A stretch of DNA of 64,000 nt from Planctomycetota bacterium. Lineage in GTDB: Bacteria; Planctomycetota; UBA1135; UBA2386. Shown here piece after piece: positions 8,474 to 16,439 of this stretch (the first letter of the stretch is position 1; every line of letters begins with the position of its first letter). Where the stretch lies: contig JACKHZ010000009.1 of assembly GCA_020638735.1 (NCBI GenBank), forward strand, positions 744,001-808,000, written 5' to 3'. The notes under the pieces were generated by a model. The model had not been told where the DNA came from. It made no database searches and saw nothing but the letters and a program-made list of their open reading frames with translations. A program made the translations under genes and the position numbers.

Positions 8474-9721
8474 ATGCGCCCCATCGCTCTGCTGCCCCTC
8501 ATCGCCGCGCTGCTCGCAGACGTGGCGACCGCCACCGACACCGATCCCCAGCACTTCTCCCCGGCCGCCGCCGAGAACGTCGTCGTCGATCCCTACGTCG
8601 GCGACGGCGCGCTCGCGCTCGACGCCGCCGGCTACGTCGGTCGCGGCCCGTTCGAGTTCGGCTGCAACCACACGTCGCTCGACATCGCCGAGCTGTTGCC
8701 GGACGAGCACATCGTCTGGCTGGAGACAGCGCACTTCCGCATCGGCTGCGCGCTGCCGGCCGTCGCGGTCGCCGGCAGTCGCCAGTGGCAGGAGCACCTG
8801 CGCGGCGAGCTGACGGTGCTGGCCGGCAAGCTGTCCGGCGTCGATCCGCGGACCCGCAAGCTCGACCGCTTCCTGCGCGCACACCTCTGCGCGCAACGCC
8901 TCGAGGTGCTCTACGGCGACGTGCTGCAGCTGCTCGGCCGCGACGCGGACGAGTTCCCGTCGCCGCCCGGCCACGACCCGCGGCGGCCCGAGACCTTCCT
9001 CGGCCTCGGCCGTCACCTCGGCATGTCGGCGAAGTTCACGGTGCTGCTGCTGGCCAGGGCGAGCGACCTGCAGCGCTACACCGCCGCGCACCAGGGCTGG
9101 GCGACCGCCGACCCGACGACCTTCCTCGACACACGCGTCGGCACCATTCGCTTCGTCGCCGCCGGCGACACCGCGCACGGCATCGGCGGAGACGAGGAGG
9201 TGCTCGCCACGCTGCTGACCTACCACGTCGCGCAGAGCCTCTACGCCGGCTACCGCTCGTTCGGTCACATGCTGCCGGCGTGGCTGCCGCGCGGCCTCGC
9301 GCTGCACCACGCCCGTCAGGTCAGCACGCGCGTGCCGGTCACGCCGATGCGCGACGAGGCCGAACGCGAGTTCTATCGCCAGTGGCAGAAGCAGCTGGGC
9401 ATCCTGCGCAAGGACTGGTCGTTCACGCCGCTCGCCGACCTGTTCCAGACCATCGACGAGAAGCGCCTCGACGAGCAGCGCTCGCTCGAGAGCTGGGCGC
9501 TGGTCGAATGGCTGACCGCCGAGCGCCCGGCCGAGCTGCGCGCCTTCGTGCACGCGATGAAGGCGCCGTTCCACGACCGCCTGCGCTTCCCGACCAACGA
9601 GGAGCTGCTCGCGCGGCAGCAGCTGGCGCTGGAACAGTCGTTCGGCACCGACGCCGCCGGCCTCGAACTGGCGTGGCGCCAGCATACCGGCCCGAAGACC
9701 AAGGTCCGGCGGCGCCGCTGA
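8474..9721 (+). CDS. Secreted protein resembling a catalytically dead peptidase MA
   Basis: 415 residues; ATG 8474 is chosen because AAGGAG precedes it at good spacing and it opens a signal peptide (RPIALLPLIAALLADVATA). The C-terminal half has TYHVAQSLYAGY (His 251), then AWLPRGLALHHAR about 20 residues later. Gluzincins show HE-x-x-H and about 18 residues on WL-x-EG(L/Y)A at this position. Here the catalytic Glu is Val, the second His is Ser and the downstream Glu ligand is Arg, so zinc protease activity is very unlikely. I read it as a non-catalytic relative of the 2605-4266 protein, possibly a binding protein or inhibitor. The overall family is otherwise unrecognised. The gene is monocistronic and convergent with the aldolase gene. 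Confidence 0.6.
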   Translation: MRPIALLPLIAALLADVATATDTDPQHFSPAAAENVVVDPYVGDGALALDAAGYVGRGPFEFGCNHTSLDIAELLPDEHIVWLETAHFRIGCALPAVAVAGSRQWQEHLRGELTVLAGKLSGVDPRTRKLDRFLRAHLCAQRLEVLYGDVLQLLGRDADEFPSPPGHDPRRPETFLGLGRHLGMSAKFTVLLLARASDLQRYTAAHQGWATADPTTFLDTRVGTIRFVAAGDTAHGIGGDEEVLATLLTYHVAQSLYAGYRSFGHMLPAWLPRGLALHHARQVSTRVPVTPMRDEAEREFYRQWQKQLGILRKDWSFTPLADLFQTIDEKRLDEQRSLESWALVEWLTAERPAELRAFVHAMKAPFHDRLRFPTNEELLARQQLALEQSFGTDAAGLELAWRQHTGPKTKVRRRR

Positions 9722-9744
9722 GCGGGCCCACCGAGCGGGCCCGC
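9722..9744. terminator. Hairpin between convergent genes
   Basis: gcgggccc (9722-9729), loop accgagc and gggcccgc (9737-9744) form a perfect 8-bp stem directly after the stop of the 8474 gene and 8 bases before the end of the aldolase gene. It is placed to terminate both transcripts. Confidence 0.6.
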
Positions 9745-9752
9745 CGAGCGGC

Positions 9753-10673
9753 TCACTTCGCGGCGCGGTAGATGTCCTGCACGCTCTTCAGCAGCTGCAG
9801 CGCCTCGGCCTTGGGCCGCTGGAAGGCGTTCCGCCCCATGATCGAGCCGAACGCGCCGCCGGCGGCGATCTCCTTCACCTCGGCGAGGAGCTGCTCGTTC
9901 CCCTTCGCCTCGCCGCCGCTGAAGATGACGATCCGGCGCCCGGCGAACGTGCTCTGCACGACGTCCGCGATGCGGTCCTTGAGCGTCCCGATCGGGCGCC
10001 CGAACTCCTCGTAGACCTTGCGCGCGGCGTCCTGCTCGAGGTTCGCCGTCGGGGGCTTCACCTTGATGATGTGCGCGCCGAGCTGGGCGGCGATGTGCGC
10101 CGCGTAGGACACGACGTCGACCGCGTTCTCGCCCGACTTCGAGAGCTGCTCGCCGCGCGGGTAGCTCCAGACGACCACGACGAGGCCCTTCTGCTTCGCC
10201 TCGGCGGCGATGGCGCGGAGCTCCTCGTAGCCGGCCTGGGAGTGGGTGCTCCCCGGGTAGATCGTGAAGCCGACGCCCACGCAGCCGAGCCGCAGCGCGT
10301 CCTCGACCGAGGCGGTGACCGCCTGATCGGGGTTCTTGTCGCTGTAGAGGGAGTTGTTGTTGTTGACCTTGAGGATGAGCGGGATCTCACCGGCGTAGTC
10401 GTTCGCCGCCGCCTCGAGGGCGCCGAGGGGCGCCGCGTAGGCGTTGCACCCCGCCTCGATGGCGAGCTCGAAGTGGTAGCGGGGGTCGTAGCCGGCCGGG
10501 TTCTTGGCGAAGCTCCGGTGCGGGCCGTGCTCCCAGCCCTGGTCGACCGGCAGGATGACGAGCTTGCCCGTCCCCGCGAGCCGCCCGGTGTTCAGGAGCC
10601 GCGCGATGTTCGTCTTGACGCCGGGGGTGTCGGCGCCGTACCAGCTCAGGATCTCTTCGACGCGGTTGCTCAT
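9753..10673 (-). CDS. fbaB: Class I fructose-bisphosphate aldolase (FbaB/DhnA type)
   Basis: 306 residues matching the short archaeal/bacterial class I aldolase family along its full length. Motifs seen are ILPVDQGWEHG (residues 40-50), LKVNNNNSLY, GFTIYPGS, VVVWSYPRG, HIIKVKPP and IFSGGEAKG. The Schiff-base lysine should be Lys 204 in HIIKVK. The enzyme cleaves fructose 1,6-bisphosphate to dihydroxyacetone phosphate and glyceraldehyde 3-phosphate (glycolysis/gluconeogenesis, cytoplasm). Codon use differs from its neighbours: Leu is often CTC, Arg often CGG, and Gly and Pro often GGG and CCC, whereas flanking genes strongly prefer CTG, CGC, GGC and CCG. This suggests transfer from another high-GC bacterium. 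It is isolated between secreted-protein genes. Confidence 0.9.
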   Translation of the reverse strand: MSNRVEEILSWYGADTPGVKTNIARLLNTGRLAGTGKLVILPVDQGWEHGPHRSFAKNPAGYDPRYHFELAIEAGCNAYAAPLGALEAAANDYAGEIPLILKVNNNNSLYSDKNPDQAVTASVEDALRLGCVGVGFTIYPGSTHSQAGYEELRAIAAEAKQKGLVVVVWSYPRGEQLSKSGENAVDVVSYAAHIAAQLGAHIIKVKPPTANLEQDAARKVYEEFGRPIGTLKDRIADVVQSTFAGRRIVIFSGGEAKGNEQLLAEVKEIAAGGAFGSIMGRNAFQRPKAEALQLLKSVQDIYRAAK

Positions 10674-10810
10674 GGCTCTTCGGGGCGGCCGACGCGAACG
10701 CCGGCGGTTCAGGGGAGAATTGGCCGAAGATCATGCCGCAGCAGGAGCGCGATTTCGCCATCCCACCGCGGTTCGCGTGCGCTTGCAGGCTGCAATCGCC
10801 CGCAGCACGG

Positions 10811-13342
10811 TCACTTCAACTTCAGACCTTCCTTCTGGCTGCCGGTCGTGAACTCCCAGATCAGCCACATCGTCGACATGCCGCCGATCTGCAACTTGGC
10901 GCGCACCTGGTAGGTCTTGTTCGACTCGAGCGGCTCCTTCGGGATCAGGAACAGCACGTTGCGCAGGTCGCGCTTCCGGTTGAGCGGCACCTTCGGCGTG
11001 TGCACGTAGGCGGCGACCTTCTCCTTGGCCCGGTCGGTCCACGCGCGGTGTTCGGCCGAGCCGTCGGCGACCATGTTCTGCTCCGGCTGACGCCCCTTGC
11101 GCGACTCCCAGATCTCGATGTCGCAGTCGCCGAGCTGGCGCGCGGTCTCGTCCTGGATCTGCACGCTGACGGCGTAGCCGCACTTGGTGACGTCCTTCTC
11201 GTTCTCGGCCTGGTCCTCGAGCGGGTTGGGCCACTCCGGGTTGCCGAAGTGGGTCGGCACCTTGGTCATGTCGCGCGCCGGCCAGATGACCAGCTTGGGC
11301 GCCGTGTTGGGGTCGTAGGGTTCCTCGAGCGACCCCATGTCCAGCACCGACACCGACAGCTTCTCGCCGTCGTTGTGGCTGTAGCCGAGCCGCTTGATGT
11401 TGTGCTCGAGCATCTGGAAGCGGTGGTACGGCGCGCTCATCCAGCCGTCGACCGAGTCGCGGGCGAACGCCTTGGTGGCGCGGCCGTGGCTCGTGACGAT
11501 GTTGCCGCCGCCGGCCTGCTGGCCCTGCCGCGTGAAGTCGTCGTGCGCCGGGTCCTCTTCGTGGATCTTGCCGTCGGTGTTGCGCTCGAGGTCCGGGTGG
11601 TTGGAGCAGTACTTGGCGTGCAGGTCACAACCGATCGACGTCTCGGCGTCCATCTCGCACTCGTTGAGCGTGCCCCAGGTGCCCTCGCGCACGTCCTTGC
11701 CGTTCTCCCACGAGTAGGCGATCTGCTGCGCGCGCACGAGGTTGATCTGCTCGAGCGCGGTGATCTCGATGTCGCTCGGCCGCTCGGGGAGCAGCGGCGG
11801 GCCGTAGCCGGTCGCGTAGGCGACGCCGCTGTCGCCGCGCGCCCACTCGCGCCACTCGGCGTCGAGCGCCTGGCTCGAGGTGGCGAAGATCTCCTGCACG
11901 ATCGCCTCGACGTCCTCGAGCGTCGGCACCTTCTTCTCGACGTCGGGCAGCTTGAGGAAGAACGACAGCCACTTGTCCGGGTAGGCCGCCATCATCCAGG
12001 TCATCATGCTCCAGGTCTTGAGGCGGCAGTCGTTGCGGAAGCGCGACAGCTTCTCGCGCGGCACCTGCGCCAGCTCCCAGTCCTGGTTCGACATCGCCTG
12101 GTCGCGCACGTTGCGCATCCACCAGTTGGTGCCCTCGGGCAGCTCGAGGCCGTCCTCGCCGACCGTGCCCTCGGGGATCGCGCCCCAGCGGGAGATCGAC
12201 GTCGACTTCATGTACCACGTGATGGCGTGGATGATGCCCTGGCCGACGCCGTCGTTGCGCTGCGAGCACAGGCCGTCCATGACGACGTAGGCGATGATCG
12301 CGTCCTGGATGCCGCGCGGCGAGGAGCCGACCTTCATCACCGCCGGCCCGCCGTTGGACATCCACGAGTTGTTGGCGAAGCGCATCGCCTCCTCGACCGG
12401 ACGACCGCGCAGGATCGACGGGTTGGCCTTCAGGAACTCCTCGCGCTCGCGCGAGGTGGCGAGGAAGCCCTGCCACTTCCACGACTGGGTCGCGCGCTCG
12501 ACGAACTGCAGCTTCTTGGCGTTCTCCTCGCCGAGCAGCGAGACGACGAACTCGACGGCGCGCTCGCCCCACATGCACGACTCGTTGGCGTTCTCCTGCG
12601 AGCCGCGGGTCCAGACCTCGAAGTTCTTGGTCTTGGCGCCGTGCAGCTCGAAGCTCGGCTTGAGCATCCAGTCCGGCGCGTTCTGCACCAGGTTCTGCAG
12701 CTCTACCGGCATCGCGCTCTCCGGCAACTCCTCGACCGGATACTGCTTGCGGGCGGTCTCGACGGCGCGCTTCTCGATCTCCTTCATCTTGCGCGCGAAG
12801 GCGATCTGCTTGTCGGTGCCGAAGAAGCCCTCACCCGCCTTGTGACCGAGGGCGAGGTTCGCCTCCTCGTTCATCGGGTTGTAGTAGACCGCCTTCTCGA
12901 GGTGGAACTTCGCGCGCTCCTTGTTGCCCTCCTTCTGCGCGCGCAGGCCGACCTTGGCGTGCGACGCCGAGAGTGACTTGGCGGTGTTGGCCCACAGCTC
13001 GACGATCTTGAAGCGATCCTCGTAGCTGGCCTTGTCGCGCCACTTCTTGCGCTTCTCCGGCGGCAGGTTGACCCACACGCCGGCGGTCTTGGTCCAGTCC
13101 AGCTCACGCCGCGCGGTCGCGTTGTCCGGGTCGTATTCGAGGATCAGGTCGAACGCCTGCTTGGCGCGCTGGGCGACCTTCTTCGACTTGGCCTGGTTGG
13201 CGAAGCTGGTCAGCGTCTTGACGCACTCCTTGGTCAGGGCGGCGTCTTCCTTGGCGAAGTCGTCCTGCGCGCGCAGCGGCAGGAGACCGACCAGGAGGCA
13301 GAGCAGGAACGGGAAGGGGCTCGTCAAGGGGTTCTGTCGCAT
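10811..13342 (-). CDS. Large secreted protein with C-terminal CAP (SCP/PR1) domain
   Basis: 843 residues with a signal peptide (residues 1-25, LLCLLVGLLPLRAQ). Residues about 30-190 are helical and charged, with TPR-like wording (AKQAFDLILEYDPDNATA, KFHLEKAVYYNPMNEEA). A middle region (about 200-510) is not recognised. Residues about 525-660 form a CAP domain: LEQINLVRAQ, HAKYCSNHPDL, an HEEDPAH stretch, QAGGGN, DSVDGWM and PYHRFQML appear in the family's order. CAP proteins are extracellular and bind lipids or metals; their role in bacteria is mostly unknown. A beta-rich tail follows. It lies between the aldolase and subtilase genes on the same strand, with gaps over 130 bases, so it is probably transcribed alone. 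Confidence 0.75.
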   Translation of the reverse strand: MRQNPLTSPFPFLLCLLVGLLPLRAQDDFAKEDAALTKECVKTLTSFANQAKSKKVAQRAKQAFDLILEYDPDNATARRELDWTKTAGVWVNLPPEKRKKWRDKASYEDRFKIVELWANTAKSLSASHAKVGLRAQKEGNKERAKFHLEKAVYYNPMNEEANLALGHKAGEGFFGTDKQIAFARKMKEIEKRAVETARKQYPVEELPESAMPVELQNLVQNAPDWMLKPSFELHGAKTKNFEVWTRGSQENANESCMWGERAVEFVVSLLGEENAKKLQFVERATQSWKWQGFLATSREREEFLKANPSILRGRPVEEAMRFANNSWMSNGGPAVMKVGSSPRGIQDAIIAYVVMDGLCSQRNDGVGQGIIHAITWYMKSTSISRWGAIPEGTVGEDGLELPEGTNWWMRNVRDQAMSNQDWELAQVPREKLSRFRNDCRLKTWSMMTWMMAAYPDKWLSFFLKLPDVEKKVPTLEDVEAIVQEIFATSSQALDAEWREWARGDSGVAYATGYGPPLLPERPSDIEITALEQINLVRAQQIAYSWENGKDVREGTWGTLNECEMDAETSIGCDLHAKYCSNHPDLERNTDGKIHEEDPAHDDFTRQGQQAGGGNIVTSHGRATKAFARDSVDGWMSAPYHRFQMLEHNIKRLGYSHNDGEKLSVSVLDMGSLEEPYDPNTAPKLVIWPARDMTKVPTHFGNPEWPNPLEDQAENEKDVTKCGYAVSVQIQDETARQLGDCDIEIWESRKGRQPEQNMVADGSAEHRAWTDRAKEKVAAYVHTPKVPLNRKRDLRNVLFLIPKEPLESNKTYQVRAKLQIGGMSTMWLIWEFTTGSQKEGLKLK

Positions 13343-13418
13343 GTGCTGCAGTCGGGAGGCCGATGCGGGGCGAACAGTCTACGGACTGCGGCGGCCGGCC
13401 GCAGCCTCGCCGTGCAAC

Positions 13419-13436
13419 TATCCGCAGCCGCGCCGG
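13419..13436. repeat. 18-base block shared with 52976-52993
   Basis: tatccgcagccgcgccgg occurs here, 77 bases upstream of the CAP-protein gene, and is repeated exactly at 52976, upstream of a secreted adaptor gene in the same orientation. It is a candidate regulatory or promoter element. Confidence 0.35.
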
Positions 13437-13492
13437 GTCGCTACGCCGCGGCGCACCGAAGGCTCCCGGCATTTCCGCCCAGGGGAGGGCCG

Positions 13493-16348
13493 CTACTCGC
13501 CGATCTTCGCCTGCGCCCCGTTCGACAGCACCAGGCCGAGCGCATTGCCCGGGTCCAGCACCGCCCATTGGTGGAACAGCGAGACGCCGACCAGCCCGGC
13601 CTGCGCCGGCACCGGGATCGCGAACGAGGCGTCACCCGCCGGCGAGACCACCGCCACCAGCTGCAGATCGGGCGAGATCAGCAATTGGCAGCCGGGAGCG
13701 CCCGGCAGCGCCACCGGTGCCACCGCCGCGAAACCCGTCGCCAGCACGGCGAACGTCGAGGGCAACGCGTCGGCCAGCGTCACGCCGTAGCTGCGACCGA
13801 GCGTCGGGTAGCCGTCGTTGCCGATCGTCGGCGCCAGCGCCTGCGCGCCGCCGACGCAGTGCACGCGGTAGCCCGTCGCGTAGACCAGCGTCGAACCCGC
13901 GAACGTCGTGCCGGTCGCGGCCTTGTAGTAGGCCTTGCCGAGCTCTCCCGAGCTCAGGTTGGACACCACCGCGGCGCCGGCGTTGACGAACGAGATGTAG
14001 AAGCGGTCGTTCACCGCGACCGGCGCCGGGAACGTCGCCGTGTAGAAGCCGGCCGAGGCGCCGATCGTGAGCGTCGTCGCGGCCAACGGCGTCGGGTCCG
14101 GCCCTTCGTCGAGGTGCGCGTAGAGGTAGGCCGGCACGTTGACGGTGCCGCCGGTCGAGCGCGTGTAGACCTCGAAGCTCGTCACCAGCGCCGGCCCCTG
14201 GTTCTGCACCAGGTAGGCGTACTGGTTGCTGCTGGTTGTGCCGACCAGCGAACCGCCGGCGGCGTTCTGCGCGAAGCAGTACGGGCCCGTCGACGCCGAG
14301 CCGACGCAGCCGCTGCCGAACACCGCGACGTCGCCGAACTGCCCCGGCGCGGCCGCCGGCATCGCCGCGCCGCCGACGATCACCAGGCCGAAGTCGGCGT
14401 CGACCGCCGGCGTCTCGGCGTGGCCGTCGACCGCGATCTCGGTGGCCTTGACGTCGACGTGCCAGGTGCCGGCCAGCGGGCTCGCGACGAACACGCACTC
14501 GAGCGGATCCACGTGGTTCTCGACGCCGCCGGCGACCGACCAGTTGCCCTGCCACAGGCCGTGATTGCCCCAGTACTGCGTGCCGTCCGGCGCCGTCACG
14601 CGCAGCGACAGGTCGTTGACCAGCGCCTTCGCCGCGGCCGGGTTGGCGGCCGGGTCGGCGTAGTCGAGCACCACCTTCAGGCTCGCCTGGCCGGGCGCGA
14701 CGACGACGTCCCAGCGCCGCGCCTCGCCCTCGACCACCACCTCGGCCTCGTCGACGATCGTCGTCTCGGCGCGACGGTCCCACATCGTGCGCAGGCTCGG
14801 GAAGCCGAAGCCCTGGTGCTCACGGCGATTGTTCCAGCTCGACGGAGAGAACGCGTACTGCGTCGCGCTGGCGACCATCAGCGCCTTGAGGGTCGGGAAG
14901 TGCGGGCGGTTCTGGTGCCGCGTGCCGCCGGGCACGCGCAGCGCGTTGCCGAACGGCCCGACGCCCGGCGTCGCCGCGTCGTCGGTGAACATCTGGATCG
15001 CCAGCACGTCGTGGCCAGCGACGATCGGCGTCGCGCCCGAGGTGCCGCCGAACGACGCGTACCAGTCGTTGGCCGAGTAGCCGTCGGCGCCGGTGCGATC
15101 CGAGGTGCCGATCGCGTCGTAGTAGGCGCAGATCTCCGGCTTGATGCGGCCGTCGTACGCGGGCCCGGTGCTGCCGCCCATCGCCCACGCGTCGTCGCCG
15201 GCGCTGCTGTTGTCGTAGTGACGCACGCCGCCGACCGAGAACGGGTTCTTCGCCCACGCCTGCGGCCGCGACGGCTGGTCACCGGCGTTGCTCTGGCTCT
15301 GCGTCCAGCAGAGGTCGGCGTCGAACACCGCGTCGTCGGAGTCTGCCGAGATCGACGAGTAGTAGAGCGTGCGGGTGTTGCCCCACGACGCGGTCGTGTG
15401 GCTGACCTGTCGCACGTCGACCAGCTCCTGGAACACCTGCCAGCGCGAGCCCGTCGCCGAGTTCATGTCGGTGAAGAACTTGCTGCAGTCCGGCGCCATG
15501 CCGCGCACCGCCGCGTTGCTGCTGCCGTTGCCCCAGACGATGCCGGCCGTCGCGTGGCCGTGGTCCTGCACGCCGCCGCCGCTCATGACGTTGGTGACGC
15601 CGCCCGTGAAGTCGTAGTGCGTCGCCTCGATGCCCTCGTAGACGTGGGCGTTGACGCCCTGGCCGCTGTAGCCGGCCTGCGTCTCGACGTAGTTGCCGCC
15701 GCCCTGGATGCGGGCGTTGTCCATGTCGACGTCGATGTCGGTCGCGCGATCGACCCACAGCACCTGGTCGAGGCCGGCGAGCGCCGCGAGCGCCGCGCCT
15801 GGCACCTGCACCTCGAGCAGCAGGCTGCCGACGTGCTGGTCGAGCACCTCGCCGCCGAGTTGCTGCACGGCCGCGGCCAGCGCCGGCTTGTCGCGGTGCT
15901 TGTCGGCGACGACCAGGTTGAGGCGGAAGGTGCCGTTCGCGCCGTTCAGCACAGCCTGCCGCAGCTCGCCCTCGAGCCGATAGGCCGGGTGGTAGCGGCC
16001 GACCCAGCGCACCGCCGGTCCGCGCAGACCGTCGAGCGCGCCGACATCGGCGCGCACGACGAACGCGTTCTCCGGCAGGTGGCCGAGCACTTCGCCGCCG
16101 ACCGCGCGCACGGCGGCGCGCACCGCTTCGCTCGACGCGGCCCCGCGCTGCACGATCCACAACCGCTGCGAAGCCCGCCCGCGCAACGCCGCAGGCACCT
16201 CGGGTTCGCCGCGCAGCGGGTCGAACCGGGCGAAGCGCAGGGCGAGCTCGGCGGCGGGCGCCGACTGCCCCGGGGACTGCGACGGCAGGGACAGCGACAG
16301 CGCGACGGCCAGCGCCAGCGGCGCGGTCGAACGGATGGATCGGGTCAT
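13493..16348 (-). CDS. Secreted subtilase (S8) with altered catalytic Asp and C-terminal surface module
   Basis: 951 residues with a signal peptide (about 1-27). The peptidase S8 domain (about 220-480) shows QDHGHATAG with His 263 and FGGTSGATPIVAG with Ser 437. At the Asp site the sequence is GQGVNAHVYEGIE, so Glu 238 stands where D is expected; activity is uncertain. A jelly-roll P-domain-like region follows (about 500-620). Then comes FGSGCVGSA and a C-terminal beta module ending in IPVP...ALGLVLSNG, which is shared with the LamG, CotH and multicopper-oxidase proteins of this window. Residues 30-215 look like a propeptide with two similar halves (GGEVLGHLPEN, GGEVLDQHVGS). A possible -10 (TATCGT, 16381-16386, minus strand) lies 33 bases upstream. 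Confidence 0.8.
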   Translation of the reverse strand: MTRSIRSTAPLALAVALSLSLPSQSPGQSAPAAELALRFARFDPLRGEPEVPAALRGRASQRLWIVQRGAASSEAVRAAVRAVGGEVLGHLPENAFVVRADVGALDGLRGPAVRWVGRYHPAYRLEGELRQAVLNGANGTFRLNLVVADKHRDKPALAAAVQQLGGEVLDQHVGSLLLEVQVPGAALAALAGLDQVLWVDRATDIDVDMDNARIQGGGNYVETQAGYSGQGVNAHVYEGIEATHYDFTGGVTNVMSGGGVQDHGHATAGIVWGNGSSNAAVRGMAPDCSKFFTDMNSATGSRWQVFQELVDVRQVSHTTASWGNTRTLYYSSISADSDDAVFDADLCWTQSQSNAGDQPSRPQAWAKNPFSVGGVRHYDNSSAGDDAWAMGGSTGPAYDGRIKPEICAYYDAIGTSDRTGADGYSANDWYASFGGTSGATPIVAGHDVLAIQMFTDDAATPGVGPFGNALRVPGGTRHQNRPHFPTLKALMVASATQYAFSPSSWNNRREHQGFGFPSLRTMWDRRAETTIVDEAEVVVEGEARRWDVVVAPGQASLKVVLDYADPAANPAAAKALVNDLSLRVTAPDGTQYWGNHGLWQGNWSVAGGVENHVDPLECVFVASPLAGTWHVDVKATEIAVDGHAETPAVDADFGLVIVGGAAMPAAAPGQFGDVAVFGSGCVGSASTGPYCFAQNAAGGSLVGTTSSNQYAYLVQNQGPALVTSFEVYTRSTGGTVNVPAYLYAHLDEGPDPTPLAATTLTIGASAGFYTATFPAPVAVNDRFYISFVNAGAAVVSNLSSGELGKAYYKAATGTTFAGSTLVYATGYRVHCVGGAQALAPTIGNDGYPTLGRSYGVTLADALPSTFAVLATGFAAVAPVALPGAPGCQLLISPDLQLVAVVSPAGDASFAIPVPAQAGLVGVSLFHQWAVLDPGNALGLVLSNGAQAKIGE

Positions 16349-16439
16349 GGGTGGTGACGAGGCGACGGGGAGGTGCGGGGACGATAGCGCGCGCCCCCGC
16401 GCCCGGGCACCCCCGCGCCAGTACGGCGCCCCGAGTCCC

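Noticed and set aside
10733..12976. A 747-residue plus-strand open frame opposite the CAP-protein gene
   Set aside because: Arg/Val/Leu/Asp-rich shadow with no domain; the minus frame has a signal peptide and CAP motifs.
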